From positions 2,755,501 through 2,819,500 of the forward strand of contig NC_092878.1 of assembly GCF_028372415.1 (NCBI RefSeq): a stretch of DNA of 64,000 bases, read 5' to 3'. The stretch comes from Notamacropus eugenii. Its lineage: Eukaryota > Chordata > Mammalia > Diprotodontia > Macropodidae. Shown here in pieces: positions 53,986-64,000 of the stretch (position 1 is the first letter of the stretch; each line of letters opens with the position of its first letter). Under the pieces are notes generated by a model, which saw nothing but the letters and a program-made list of their open reading frames with translations, was not told where the DNA came from and did no database searches. The translations under genes were made by a program, and so were the position numbers.

Positions 53986-54734
53986 GTGTGTGTGTGTGTG
54001 TGTGTATATCCCCAGTGTTAAGTACAGTGCCTGACATATACTAAGTGTTTAATAAATGCTCTGCCAATATATCTATTGATTGAACAATCTCTCTATCTAC
54101 TGACCTACTTCACTTCATACTCTCGTCCTCATCCAGCTCAATCTTTCTACAGTCTAGTCCCTTTTCTCCTTCCTTCTGTTGTTCCCTGAAGAACTGTTTG
54201 GTGCTTGATAGTTAACAAACTTCTCTTCATCCTCAAGATTTTCTTTTTTTTCTCCTTCACCCTTCTAGTATTCACAGAAACCTGGTTCCCTCCAAGAAAT
54301 ACTGTATCTTTGACTATTCTCATTCTGCAATGCTGATTGTTCTTTCTCCCATGTTCTCCACCTCTTCCATCATAATTCAGCAGCTTCTCTTCCCATAAGA
54401 GCTTGCTCCATCTATCTACACCTGTGATCTCCTGGTTTCAAGATGGCTTTTCCTTCTTCTTTCCTTTCTTTTGGCAATTGGGGTTAACCTTACTCAGGGG
54501 CATATACCTAGTAAGTGTCTGAGGCCACATTTGAACTCATGTTCTCCTGAGTCCATGGCTAGTGCTCTACCCCCTTTCTCCTTTCTTGAAGAGTTTAATA
54601 CCTGGTTCACAATTTTTTTCTCTCTCAACTGATCCCTTTCTATACACTTGGGAACATCAATATAAATGTTGGTGTCCCTTCAAACACAATACTAACATCC
54701 CCAGGCTTCCATCTCCTATGGGGGGGGGAAGGGA
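53640..54734 (+). mobile_element. Pyrimidine-rich LINE-2-like region with embedded SINE
   Basis: 53915-54065 is a clear L2 3' end (taagtacagtgcctgacata, gtgtttaataaatgctctgc). 54466-54560 is an antisense SINE (taagtgtctgaggccacatt). The remaining C/T-rich blocks resemble internal LINE-2 only loosely. Confidence 0.5.
53953..54005. repeat. (TA)n(GT)n compound microsatellite
   Basis: About 15 TA units, then CGTG and ~9 GT units, inside the LINE-2 3' end. Confidence 0.92.
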
Positions 54735-55025
54735 AAGGAAACAAACATTTATTAAGCACCTATTATATGCCAGGCACTGTTCTAAGTGCTTTACAAATAT
54801 GACCTCATTTTATCTTCACAACAACCTTAGGAGATAGGTGCTATTATCATCTTTATTTGGAAGAAAGTGAGGCAGACAGAAGTTAAGTGACTTGCCCAGG
54901 ACCACACAGCTAGAAGTATCTGATGTTAAATTTGGATTAATTAATTAATTCAATAATTAATTAATTTAAATTTGAATCAGGTCTTCTGATCTCCAGGTCC
55001 AATGTGCTATCAACTGTTCCCCTTA
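54735..55025 (-). mobile_element. Near full-length L2-tailed CORE/MIR-like SINE
   Basis: aacatttattaagcacctat, tgccaggcactgttctaagt, aagttaagtgacttgcccag, accacacagctagaagtatc, gtcttctgatctccaggtcc. An AT palindrome interrupts it at 54935-54967. Confidence 0.82.
54935..54967. repeat. AT-rich palindrome inside SINE
   Basis: attaattaattaatt and aattattaattaatt-type arms around a central 'caat'. The flanking aaatttg is duplicated (54929 and 54966), so the insert may have arisen by a local fold-back or duplication event. Confidence 0.75.
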
Positions 55026-55029
55026 GCAG

Positions 55030-56147
55030 CCCATGACCTTTACCTGTGACTCCACATCAACCACTCACACGGTGGGTCATGTTGCAGATACATCATTACT
55101 AATAACTATATCACCTTCATAATATTAGAACTCTGAATTTACCATTCTGATCATAATCTTCCCATATTTTCATTTCTCTGTCTCTTGTCACCCAAACCTA
55201 CTCTTCGTCTCACCAGAGCCTCCTTTCATCTCTTTCTGTACTCCTGGTTAATGACCCTTGTTCTGACCTTACTTTCTTGTCTCCATGGTTTTCACCCTAT
55301 AAGTTACTAGGTTCGGTTCTACACTGTGTTGTATTTTAGACCTTTTGCCCTCAAATCATTCAAATTTTGCCAATATTCCTTTGGTTGTAACTGTCAAGGG
55401 CCCCTCAGTTCAATAACATTTTGAGGCACAAGTCAAGACATCTCTCATAAGAATGATGCCACCGATCTTCTTTGAAAATGGAGAAATGTAACAGTTATCA
55501 AACATTGATCGTGCCATACACTGCCCTACCCACTGGCAACACAAAGACAGAAATACAGAAGTCCCAATTCTGAAGGAACTTACACGTATAGGTGACAACT
55601 TGGAGGAAGGCCTGTAAAGTTGCATTTTCCTCTATTAATATCAATTTTTAAAAACAGTAAACAAGCAGAAAGTCACATTGGGATCTTGTATTTTCTACAT
55701 GTTTTAGTTAGTTGTATGACTGGTACTTGTGATGCTTCACAGCAGTCACAGAACACTACAATCTCTGAAAAAAGCTTGCAGTATATGTTGACCCATGCAA
55801 GAAGAAATGGGATAAAATACATTTTCTATGAAATGGAGGTGGCTAATCATGTATTGAGAGTCTGAGAGCTGACATGATATCCATACAGCGTCAGAAGATC
55901 TAAAGAAAGACTGCCTTGTGTAGTACATTGGGTAGTGAATTTACAGGAGGATATAGGCAGGGGTTAAACAGGGTAAGAAGATGTAGATATGGATGGTGGC
56001 AATCTCTACCACTAGAGAGAGTGCCTACGTTCATGGAACCATGGACCCATTGTTGAGATATTAAAGAACGAAAGCATGCATATTTTAAAGAGGTGTAATT
56101 TATCAGTGTACCAACTTGTCTGGCACTTAGAATACAGACTGTTCCAT
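55030..56147. other. SLC27A2: Intron 2 stretch, ~1.1 kb, nothing recognised
   Basis: The first 350 nt are C/T-rich and may be LINE-2; the rest shows no repeat, exon or RNA that I recognise. Confidence 0.4.
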
Positions 56148-56455
56148 CCCTGGAACATTCTTTCTTCCCTCTGTCTCTTAGAATTCCTAGCTTCCTTCAG
56201 CATTTAGCTCAAACACTAATTCCTACAGGAGTTCTTTTTTGATTTCTTCCTCTCCTGACTGCTACTGCCTCCCTGTTGAAATTTCTTTGCATTCATTTTA
56301 GGTACTTGAGTGTTCATGATATCTCCTCCTACAGAATGCACAGAGAGCTCCTTGTGGGAGGACTGTTTCATTTTTGTCTTGGGATCCCCAACTTCTCAGA
56401 GATTGCCGAGGACACCCTGCCTAGCAGATTAATGCTTGTTAATTGGTAGTAGGTA
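56148..56455 (+). mobile_element. LINE-2 3' end
   Basis: ccctggaacattctttcttc, ccttcagcatttagctcaaa, tgtcttgggatccccaactt, attaatgcttgttaattggt. Confidence 0.78.
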
Positions 56456-56484
56456 AGTCATAGGGAGTTACCTGAGACATAGTC

Positions 56485-56990
56485 AGTCAGTCAATAAACA
56501 TCTATTAAGTGCCTACTATGTGCCAGGCACTGTGCCAATATAGAGGTTAAGTAACTTGCCCAGGGTCACGCAGTTGGTAAGTACGGGTGGGATTTGAATA
56601 TAGGTCTTTAAAACTCCAAGTTTAGCAATCTATCCATTACATTACACTCCTTCTGCATGTATGGAAACAAATATGTATGGACATAACACATTTAGGGTAT
56701 GTGCCTAAGCTATCTGCATAATACAAAACCATTTGATCATTTTAAATATTCAAAAGCAAACCATATATTAGATCAATATTTAAAATCATTAAATTGACTA
56801 GGTCAAATAATCTGACATCCTAATTGTGTGTGAGAGGAAGGCAACAAGCATTAATTAAGCATGTGCTGTGTGCCAGGCACTGTTCTAAGTGCTTTGCAAG
56901 TCTCATTTTATCTTCATAACAACTGTGGATAGCATATGCTATTGTCATCTTTGTTTTGAAGAAACTGAGGCAGACTGAAGTCACAACAAT
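56485..56990 (-). mobile_element. Two antisense L2-tailed SINE copies
   Basis: 56485-56655 (ctattaagtgcctactatgt, gcccagggtcacgcagttgg) and 56835-56990 (tgtgtgccaggcactgttct, aagaaactgaggcagactga). Confidence 0.75.
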
Positions 56991-57037
56991 CCAACAAGAT
57001 GCACAATGGACCCAACCTTAATATGACATTTTGGGGT

Positions 57038-57245
57038 GAAAGTTCTTCACCTTTTCTTGTGTTTGAACCCCTTTGGCAGCATAATAAAGCCTATGGATCC
57101 CATCTCAGAATAATGATTTTTTAAAAATTCATAATTGAGAGAAATGCTAAATTTAGTGAAAGGTTAGTGAAAATAAAAATATGATTTTATTCAAGTTCAG
57201 GGATCTCTTGAAAGGTTTGTAGGTTCCAGGTTAAGAAGCTCTGTT
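57038..57245. mobile_element. hAT-like family B copy
   Basis: ttcttcaccttttcttgtgtttgaacccc at the left (landmark bases split here), atcccatctcagaataatg in the middle, and caggttaagaagctctg at the right form the inverted-repeat ends. Confidence 0.68.
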
Positions 57246-57249
57246 TTAG

Positions 57250-58328
57250 AGAAAATTTAATTAGAGCAAACATTTTGCAAATATGATAAGTTGCCAACAT
57301 TCTAGTGTGAATGTAGGGATGGGTCCAGAAATAGGAAATAGCTCTGAATGGATATAAAAAGCTGAAATTATAGTCCTTAAGGAGGCACCACATTTTTTGA
57401 TGCCCTTTTCTTTGCTGCCCTCCAAAGAAAGCTTTTTAGGATCTCTGGCTGGAAGAAGTGACCTAGCTTATACTACGAACCCTGTAGGAAGAGGTGGTAG
57501 GGATCAAAAGGCCATGAACCCAAGGCCATCCTTAGATTTGAGTTTGGATCAGGGCAGGCTCAGAAAATCTGCCACTTCTAATCTGGGCTCTGACTGACTA
57601 AGGGAATTCTAAGAAGATGAATGGTTTTGAGTGCTGGGGGATGGAATAAATTCAATTACACAGTGTAATTGATCCCAGGTCCCCGACAAAGATGGCGCCA
57701 TTCTCAGAGCTTTCCAAAGTTGCCCTCGGGTTCAGGGCAACTCTAATGTAGCCAGTAGGTAGGAAAAAAAGAAAGAAATGTCCAAACTTAGAAAGGGAGG
57801 GCCTTGAGCTCTCAGGATTTTAGGGGGTGATTTTACAACCTTTAAACAAGGTTTTTGTTTTTTAGTTCTTTTGAATCTAGTCCAAGTTCTTCCAGTCTTA
57901 CTATTATTTTGTTTGTCTACATTATTATTTGTTATTCTTCTGGATGTAGGACTTGCACAGTCATTAAAATGAAATAACAAAACCCCCTGCCAACTATTAA
58001 TTTACTCTATAACTGATTTCATTCATCATCATTTGATGAAAAAAAGCCAAATATTTCTATAATCATCAGCTAACTCTTAATCTGTACCATTCCAGGAAGG
58101 GTAATGAAATACGTGGCATATGTGAAACAAGCTTTTCTCTTGTAGGAGGCTAAGTGGGATCAGGTTGTGAAATAAGATCTGTTATAAGCAAAGCACTCAT
58201 TGTCTCATCCGCTTTTCCAAAGAACGGGAAAACTAACATCCTAATCCCGAATTCAGCTCCCAACGGAGAAGTGTGTTGCTTTCTGAACTTGTTAGCTATC
58301 ATGATTATGATCCTTGTTCTTTACTTAC
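57250..58328. other. SLC27A2: Intron 2 stretch nearest exon 2, nothing recognised
   Basis: About 1.1 kb between the hAT-like copy and exon 2 without recognised repeat, exon or RNA. Confidence 0.45.
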
Positions 58329-58538
58329 CTGTGGTCCCAGAAGTATAGATATACAAGGCAGGAGTTTTAAAGTCGACATTTGACCTCCAGGACTCTGGGA
58401 CGGGTTCGTCAGAAGTTTCGTCCAGTTTGTCAAGCAAAGTGTCAACACCATCTGTGGTAGAAGTTCTGCTCAGATAATAGACAGACACGTCATCTTTCTT
58501 CAGGCTTGGTAACACCTCTTCAACAGCTGCTTGTAGAT
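58329..58538 (-). CDS. SLC27A2: SLC27A2 exon 2
   Basis: 210 nt. The first two bases finish a codon begun in exon 1 (D), then 69 codons follow from [16 protein letters not shown] to LYIYTSGTT, and one base begins the next G. The C-terminal end is the first half of the ATP/AMP-binding P-loop signature, completed in exon 3. The donor is gtaagt (58328-58323). The acceptor reads ttaataaag and has an unusually poor pyrimidine tract, so this border rests mainly on homology and phase. Compared with placental FATP2 the exon has no indel that I can recall. Confidence 0.95.
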
Positions 58539-59296
58539 CTTTATTAAATATGAAAAAGAAATAAACTAGTCAATGGAGGTCTTATGAGTATATTAGGTAG
58601 TTTTAAACCCAATTTGAATTTTCAAAATGTAAAAGTTAACAATGCAGACAATTATGACCTTGGGATAAGGGATGACCTATATTTCTAGTTAATCTAAGGA
58701 GTCCATTATTTGTGGATTAGTGACTCTGGATGTTAGCGTTTGAAAAACTCAACAGATGGCCAAGCTGGATGAAATTTGCATTCTTCACAGAGAGTAACAA
58801 GTAGACCTAGGGATGAATGCCAAGGGGAAAAAATGTGGTTGGCATATTTTTTATTTTTGTAACTGGTGGGAATTTGAAAATGCTCTGAAAACCAATCTAG
58901 TTATTCCCAGGTATCCCACTGCAACAAAGGTGTATGGAGAAGGGGAAAAAATTTTGTTATCTAAGATGGCAGAAAAACAAGTCAAGGTTGCTTGCAAATG
59001 ACTATTACCATAAAAATCCAGCAACTCAGAAATAGATACTAACATTTATGAACAGGATTTTTCTTTTTATTAGACATGTGAGAACTTTTTCATTTCTGGA
59101 ACTTCTGCCCTTAGGTCTTTGCCACCCTGATTGGTGAGTGCTTCTTATGGCCCACTATACACGGGCCATCTTCCCCTTCTCTTCCCTGTTCCCCTAAAGG
59201 TAACTACCTTCACCTTACCCCTTTTCAACTCTGGAGCATAATCAAATCAATTTCTTTTTTTTTTTCTATATAGGCATTACTGCCTATTTCTATCAT
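58539..59296. other. SLC27A2: Intron 1, exon-proximal part, nothing recognised
   Basis: No exon 1-like coding segment, repeat or RNA gene seen on either strand. A T-run lies at 59252-59264. Confidence 0.5.
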
Positions 59297-59425
59297 AGGT
59301 GTAATGAGTAGAGTGTTAGACTTTGAAGCAGGATGATCAAGCTATGTGACTGTGGACAAGTCACTTAACTTCAGACTCACAACCTCTAAGGTTCCTTCTA
59401 GTTCTAAATCTAATATTATGATATT
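59297..59425 (+). mobile_element. MIR-like SINE, intron 1
   Basis: agtagagtgttagactttga, gactgtggacaagtcactta, aggttccttctagttctaaa. Confidence 0.68.
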
Positions 59426-59579
59426 ACAATTGGGTCATATTAAATTATTCTATCACATGTCATATCTATGACATTAATGAAACAATGAATGTATTATTGA
59501 AGTACTAAAGTACTAAGAGGTAACTCCTTGCAAGTTCTTTGATTTTTTTAGCCTATCAACCTCTCTGGTACTAAGTACA

Positions 59580-59620
59580 GATTGGTCATGGTCCTCTTTG
59601 AGAATGAAGGACAAACAGAA
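59580..59620 (+). mobile_element. Isolated family D 3' terminus
   Basis: gtcctctttgagaatgaagg followed by acaaacagaa, the same end as the two long family D copies. Confidence 0.6.
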
Positions 59621-59829
59621 CCTGTGAGTGAGTAGCAGCTCCTCCCCTCCCTTCTCCTCCCCTCCCCTTCCCTCAGGGGAAGGTACACTCCATGGCCAAA
59701 AGCTGCATTTTTTCCTTTGGGTTTACTGGCTATATTTCTTGCTCAAAGATCAAGCCTTAAACCCAATTCACTCTGGATCTCATAGACTGAACAAGGCCCA
59801 GAGTGAATGTAATTACTAAATGGTAGTTG

Positions 59830-60190
59830 TTTCTCTTTTACCCAGGAACCCTGAGGGTCTTCCCCTCTCAGTTCGACTTTTTTTTTTTTTAATTAAAAGG
59901 GCCATCCCTTGAGTAACTACTTAAAGAATCCTATTCATTGAATGACTTTATCTCACTCAAAGTGAGAATGTGATAAGACCTTAGCCTTTAAGGGCTAGGG
60001 TCTCCCATTGCATCCTGGGCCATCTCTTGTCATCCTGATGAATATCAGGCCACTGGACCCAGATGGCTCAGGAGAAGAAAGTGATATTGGTGACCTTGCA
60101 CAGCCCTCCTTCACTCAAATCAAAGTCAGCTGCAAGTCATGTCATCATCTTGATGTCATGATCCTCTTCGAGAATGAAGGACAAACACAA
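59830..60190 (+). mobile_element. Family D repeat, full-length-looking copy
   Basis: Collinear with 8226-8595 over its whole length, including the central T-run and the catcctgggccatctc and cctcttcgagaatgaaggac blocks. Confidence 0.78.
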
Positions 60191-60207
60191 CTTAGTACAG
60201 ATGATCT

Positions 60208-60655
60208 CTTCTTTACCTGGAATGAATTACTTCCTCACCTCTGCCTCTAAGATTGCTCAGCTTCCTTCAAAGTTCAGCTCAAACACCAAATCCCACATGG
60301 AGCTTTTCTTGATCCCCCAGGCTACTAGTTCCCTCTCCACTGAAATTAACCACTGGGGATTTGAAAGTTCTTACCACCAAAGTCTTTCACACCTTCAAAC
60401 AGTTGAAAGGATGTGGTTTTATCAATGGAAATGCCAATGAACAAGATGTATTACCACTTGTTTAGAAACTGTACTCTAAGGACAATGGGATCTTTCCATC
60501 TGACTTGCAGCTGAAACCTCTTCTACATGTTGCCTCCCACTATTAAAATACGAACTACTTCAGAACACGGATTAGCTTCTTTTTCTATTTGTATCTCAGT
60601 GCTTAGCACAAGTGCCTTGCACCTAGTAAGTGCTTAATTAATGCTTTTCCTTTTT
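60208..60655 (+). mobile_element. LINE-2 3' portion
   Basis: tacttcctcacctctgcctc, cttccttcaaagttcagctc, ttgtatctcagtgcttagca, gtaagtgcttaattaatgct. Confidence 0.8.
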
Positions 60656-60719
60656 TTTATTGCTTCTGGAGGGAGTGTGTCAATCTGTTCCCCTAGATTT
60701 CTACTCATGATCCCCATGA

Positions 60720-60895
60720 CTTTCCAGACCAAAACATACCTTACCAGACACCATTTCCCCATAAATGTTGTCTCCCCATATTAAATTCTAAGTTCCTTGA
60801 GGGCAGGGACATCTCAGCTTTGCATTTGAATTCCCAGTGCTCGGCCCATACTATCATTAGTACTATTAATAAATACTTTTTCATTCATGTTTTCA
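60720..60895 (+). mobile_element. Second LINE-2 3' end
   Basis: taagttccttgagggcaggg, tgaattcccagtgctcggcc, tattaataaatactttttca. Confidence 0.75.
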
Positions 60896-60899
60896 TTCA

Positions 60900-61075
60900 T
60901 TGGAATAGGGAACCCTTGGTGAAGAAATTCTTTCCACTAGTCTAGGAACATCGTGTTATTGAGGTTGGGACACTGCATGGTTCAATGATCTGACTGTGGT
61001 CACACAGACTTAAAACTAGCTCTGTGTGAGTCTCAGCTAATTCACTATCCATTACACCACCCTGCTTCCCTATTT
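60900..61075 (-). mobile_element. Diverged antisense MIR-like SINE
   Basis: actgtggtcacacagactta and tccattacaccaccctgctt. Confidence 0.55.
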
Positions 61076-61576
61076 AGTTTTCTGGAGTCTGACCCAAAAC
61101 AGCTGAATAATATAGGAAGTTAATCTGCAATCTACAAATAGCATTTGCTGTTGGACTTTTAACTCTGTTCTTGCAATAGAAAGGTTGCTTTTCTGTTCAG
61201 CTGCCTAGCATTGTGGGAAGACGGCTCAACAGACCAAGGAGAGCTTAGGGCTGGGGCTCCTCTTTCTGATTTTTTTCTTTATCCCTTGTTTCTCCAGTTT
61301 TTCATGCATTGTGAACAAAATTGAATTGAGAAATGTCACCTCTAAAACTGTATGTCTTATTATAATTAATAAAACTATGCCATTTGTCACAAAACATAGG
61401 AGTATTGCTTAAGTGATTCATTTTGTATAATTGCCTTGGTGCAAATGCTAGGAGTGTGAAAAAGAGGATGAATTCATGAAAATGACAAAGTGTTCATGGG
61501 AGGATGACTGCTGGTTTACACAGGCTATCATGCTTTCAACTCCGTAGGAAAGTTTTTTTGTGGTTGTTTTTGAGTC
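61076..61576. other. SLC27A2: Intron 1 stretch, nothing recognised
   Basis: No repeat, exon or RNA recognised. Confidence 0.45.
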
Positions 61577-61815
61577 GTTTTCAGTCATGTTCAACTCAGT
61601 GACCCCAATGGGGTTTTCTTGGCCAGGATACTGGAGAAGTTTGCCACTTCCTTCTTCAGCTCATTTTACAGATGAGGAAACTGAGGTAGAGTTAAGTGAC
61701 TTGCTCAGGGTCACACAGCTAGTAAGTGTCTGAGGTCCAATTTGAACTTAGGAAAATGAGTCTTCCTGACTCCAAGTCTGGCACTCTATCCACTGTGCCA
61801 ACCTGGCTGCCATGT
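61577..61815 (-). mobile_element. RTE-tailed SINE
   Basis: caatggggttttcttggcca, tttacagatgaggaaactga, gggtcacacagctagtaagt, actctatccactgtgccaac. Confidence 0.87.
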
Positions 61816-62472
61816 AAGTTAGGACCAAGTACATAAGGAAGTGAGGTAAAGTATTATACATGAGAGGAATAATAAACGTTAATGTAAATGGTGAAAATAA
61901 TTTACCAGTTTAGAGACATTCTATGGAAGCTCTGTAGCTGAGAATTACACACTTGGTATGTGATGTGAATACGGCCATGCTGTAACCACCAGATCAGGAC
62001 AATGAGACTGAGCTCAGCACATGAAATGAGACTGAGAAGCTGCAAAATTAGGCCAGGTTATAATAACGGAGGATTACCATTATTGACACTGGCTGAATAA
62101 CTCACAGGAAAGCTATGCTTTAGCAAGGGACGAACGACTGCTTCCTAATACAGTTTTAGAAGCCAAGTCAAAGGAAACACAATGAACTTGATCCTCAGCA
62201 GCAAATAGGAACCAACGCTGAAAGTATCTCTAGATTAGTTATTAAGCATTATCAGTCACAGCAGAGAAAAGTTCAGCATTCCAGCAGGATGGAAAAATGA
62301 TAGAAATTCAATTAGAGAAAAGAGAGCTATGACAAAAGACAGGGGTCAGTTTGGGAGAAGAAACGGTTAGAAGTTCAAAAGTCACTGACATCTAAAGTCG
62401 AGAGATTATTTGGGGGGTAAAAGCAAACAAACAATACCTTACTGAGAGCTCAGTATAAATATATATTAAGTC
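61816..62472. other. SLC27A2: Intron 1 stretch, nothing certain
   Basis: A/G-rich sequence without a recognised repeat; some phrases could belong to an eroded LINE. Confidence 0.4.
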
Positions 62473-62716
62473 TCTAGCTAGGCAGTGGAGAGAGTGCTAG
62501 GCCTAGAGTCAGGAGGGCCTGATTTCAAATCTGACCTCAGAGACTTATTTACTAGCTGTGTGACTCTGAGCAGGTCACTTAACCCTGTTTGCCTCAGTTT
62601 CCTCATCTGTAAAATAAGCTAAAGAAGAAAATGGCAAACCACTCCAGTATCTCTGCCAAGAAAACTCCAAACAGGGTCCCAGAGACTTGCACGTGATTGA
62701 AACATCTGAACAACTT
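62473..62716 (+). mobile_element. RTE-tailed SINE
   Basis: gctaggcagtggagagagtg, tgcctcagtttcctcatctg, aaaactccaaacagggtccc. Confidence 0.85.
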
Positions 62717-63169
62717 GTCTCAAGCACGGTAGACCTTGTACTTTCCCAGAAAAACGAATAAACAGCCTTCATAGTCAACTAGCAAAATTAAAGAGGTAGG
62801 TAAAATAGCATTTTTTGAGATAATAACAACTGATAATAACATATAACTATATATAGTATCATGAGGACCACTTACCCATATTACAAAATTTCAAAGGATA
62901 AAGGAGATAGCAGAAAGGCTTAGTAAATTTGTTTTCACCTCAGTTTTCACCAAAGAATAAGATGAAATTCAAGACAGTGAGACACAAAGGGAAGAGCACT
63001 TAACTTGAGGATCAGTGGACTTGGGTAGGAGTCCCCATTCTCCCTATCATTTGTTAGTTGTGGGACTAACCAACACCACCTGAACTGCCTGGAAAGTACA
63101 GAAAAAATGAAAAGTCTTATCCTAACCGTGTACAAAACTATAACCTATTTTTCTAAGCTGTTGATGTTG

Positions 63170-63770
63170 GTTACTGTACGTCAGCAAGCGCATGGAGCTG
63201 GAGAAAATTCAGGAGGGCAAAGATTATCTTTTGTCCAACGGATTATGTTTGCTTACACGTTTGGGGACGATGCCCTTTATCACAGACAGATTCCACCAAC
63301 TTGCTTGATTGATGTGAAAGGGGAATGGATGTGCTGTTATATAAGGAAAGACTAAAATTTTACTCTGTTTAAGAAAGGCTATGATCAAAGCCTGTGCCAA
63401 AATGGTAGGCATCATAAAGGAAAGATCCATGTGCAATACAGTGATTTGCAACCATCAGGGTCTTAATCAACATCCACTGAACGAATGAACGAATAAGCCA
63501 GGAAAGGTTGCCACATTCTAGAGCATCAGAATGAGGAGGTACTCCTTGAAGCTTGAACAGCAGTCTCTGAGAAAAAGGAAGTGCCACTTGATAATAAACT
63601 TACAGAAATAATTTTCCCAAGAGGTAGCATAGGCATTTTAAGAAGGTTTGGACAAATTCATGGATAACAACACCATGATAAATTATGAATAGAAGGATGG
63701 AATGGGGTTTGTGATGCCACTCTCAGTAACAAAATTCTGTTTTGTCCACAGTTTTCTCTAGTGTAGCAGT
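63170..63770 (+). mobile_element. Possible CR1/L3-like LINE remnant
   Basis: atataaggaaagactaaaat, ttaagaaaggctatgatcaa and ttggacaaattcatggataa recall an old amniote LINE 3' region. Assignment is weak. Confidence 0.35.
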
Positions 63771-63781
63771 TCTTGGAATTA

Positions 63782-64000
63782 GTGTTAAAATACAGTGGTG
63801 CAATGGATAGAGCACCAGCCTTGGAGTCAAGAAGACTTGTATCTGACTTCAGATACTTAGTAGACTTGTTACCCTGGGCAAGTCACTTAACCCTCATTTT
63901 TTTCATCTGTAAAATGAACTGCAGAAGGAAATGGCAAACCACTCCAGTATCTTCGCCAAGAAAACCCCAAATGGGGTCACAGACAGTCAGACCCAACGAC
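63782..64000 (+). mobile_element. RTE-tailed SINE cut by window edge
   Basis: cagtggtgcaatggatagag, ttaccctgggcaagtcactt, accccaaatggggtcacaga; the final tail runs past 64000. Confidence 0.85.

Larger units (their letters stand above)
12765..64000 (-). other. SLC27A2: SLC27A2 gene span, exons 2-10; 5' end outside window
   Basis: FATP2 / very-long-chain acyl-CoA synthetase activates long and very-long-chain fatty acids (and bile-acid precursors) to CoA esters in ER and peroxisome membranes and supports fatty-acid uptake in liver and kidney (known family function). Nine minus-strand coding exons with GT-AG borders and matching phases join to 461 residues plus TGA. Mammalian FATP2 has about 620 residues, so exon 1, with the start codon and N-terminal membrane segment, should lie beyond 64000; intron 1 therefore exceeds 5.4 kb. 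The joined product contains the AMP-binding signature YTSGTTGLPKAA (exons 2-3), YASTEGN (exon 5), FNSGDLL (exon 7) and [20 protein letters not shown] (exons 7-8). No inactivating change is seen. It is convergent with HDC. FATP6 and other paralogues are less likely given the sequence and the HDC neighbour. Confidence 0.96.

Noticed and set aside
58539..64000. Search for SLC27A2 exon 1 or promoter
   Set aside because: No segment encodes the expected N-terminal membrane segment, and no GC-rich promoter-like island appears. Exon 1 is taken to lie outside the window.
1..64000. tRNA genes suggested by SINE heads
   Set aside because: The tRNA-like heads (ggcagctaggtggcacagtgg type) belong to SINEs and lack an intact cloverleaf in context; no free-standing tRNA was recognised.
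1..64000. CRISPR-like arrays, operons, phage or plasmid features
   Set aside because: Tandem arrays present are microsatellites and one minisatellite; gene structure is plainly eukaryotic.

Overview
The window is a piece of a mammalian chromosome, almost certainly from a marsupial. The evidence is interrupted genes with GT-AG introns plus dense interspersed repeats: SINEs whose 3' tail resembles RTE/BovB LINEs, L2-tailed CORE/MIR-like SINEs, long LINE-2 fragments, 5'-truncated L1 copies of the marsupial 3'-end type, and several hAT-like MITE families. No prokaryotic-style gene, CRISPR array or intact mobile element is visible. The species was not determined.

Two protein-coding genes are present, arranged tail to tail. 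On the + strand, positions 1-~3718 hold the last two exons of HDC (histidine decarboxylase, 1669-1770 and 2788-3555) with a short 3' UTR and an AATAAA signal at 3688. On the - strand, ~12765 to beyond 64000 holds SLC27A2 (FATP2, very-long-chain acyl-CoA synthetase). Nine coding exons (numbered 2-10 by the ten-exon mammalian gene) lie at 58329-58538, 48333-48491, 42705-42829, 30155-30349, 27863-27953, 26092-26290, 24049-24146, 15967-16097 and 13076-13252, with a poly(A) signal at 12787-12782. All phases agree. The exons join into 461 uninterrupted residues carrying the AMP-binding signature and the FATP/VLACS signature. Exon 1 (about 160 residues, with the start codon) lies past the right edge. 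HDC and SLC27A2 are convergent neighbours in human too (recalled), so the local order looks conserved. The two enzymes belong to unrelated pathways: histamine synthesis, and fatty-acid uptake and activation.

The ~9-kb intergenic region (3.7-12.76 kb) holds an inverted L1 3' end with internal duplications, a ~0.8-kb LINE-2 piece, several SINEs, a 2.2-kb degenerate 5'-truncated L1 with an exact 16-bp target-site duplication, and a hAT-type MITE. The SLC27A2 introns are a layered record of insertions. These include an L1 inside a hAT element with a 24-bp duplication, a SINE inside LINE-2 with an 11-bp duplication, a hAT element inside another SINE, a near-full-length 7SL (SRP) RNA pseudogene in intron 5, a mariner-like palindromic MITE in intron 2, and a 20-bp-unit minisatellite inside a LINE-2 piece.

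I found no new biological system. The most noteworthy items are the 7SL pseudogene, a SINE only ~33 nt from an SLC27A2 splice donor, a ~1-kb-apart local duplication next to exon 4, SINE families that appear to swap tails, and LINE 3' ends that carry tandem duplications. Repeat family assignments were made by eye from remembered consensus sequences, and repeat edges are accurate to roughly 10-20 bases unless a target-site duplication is given.
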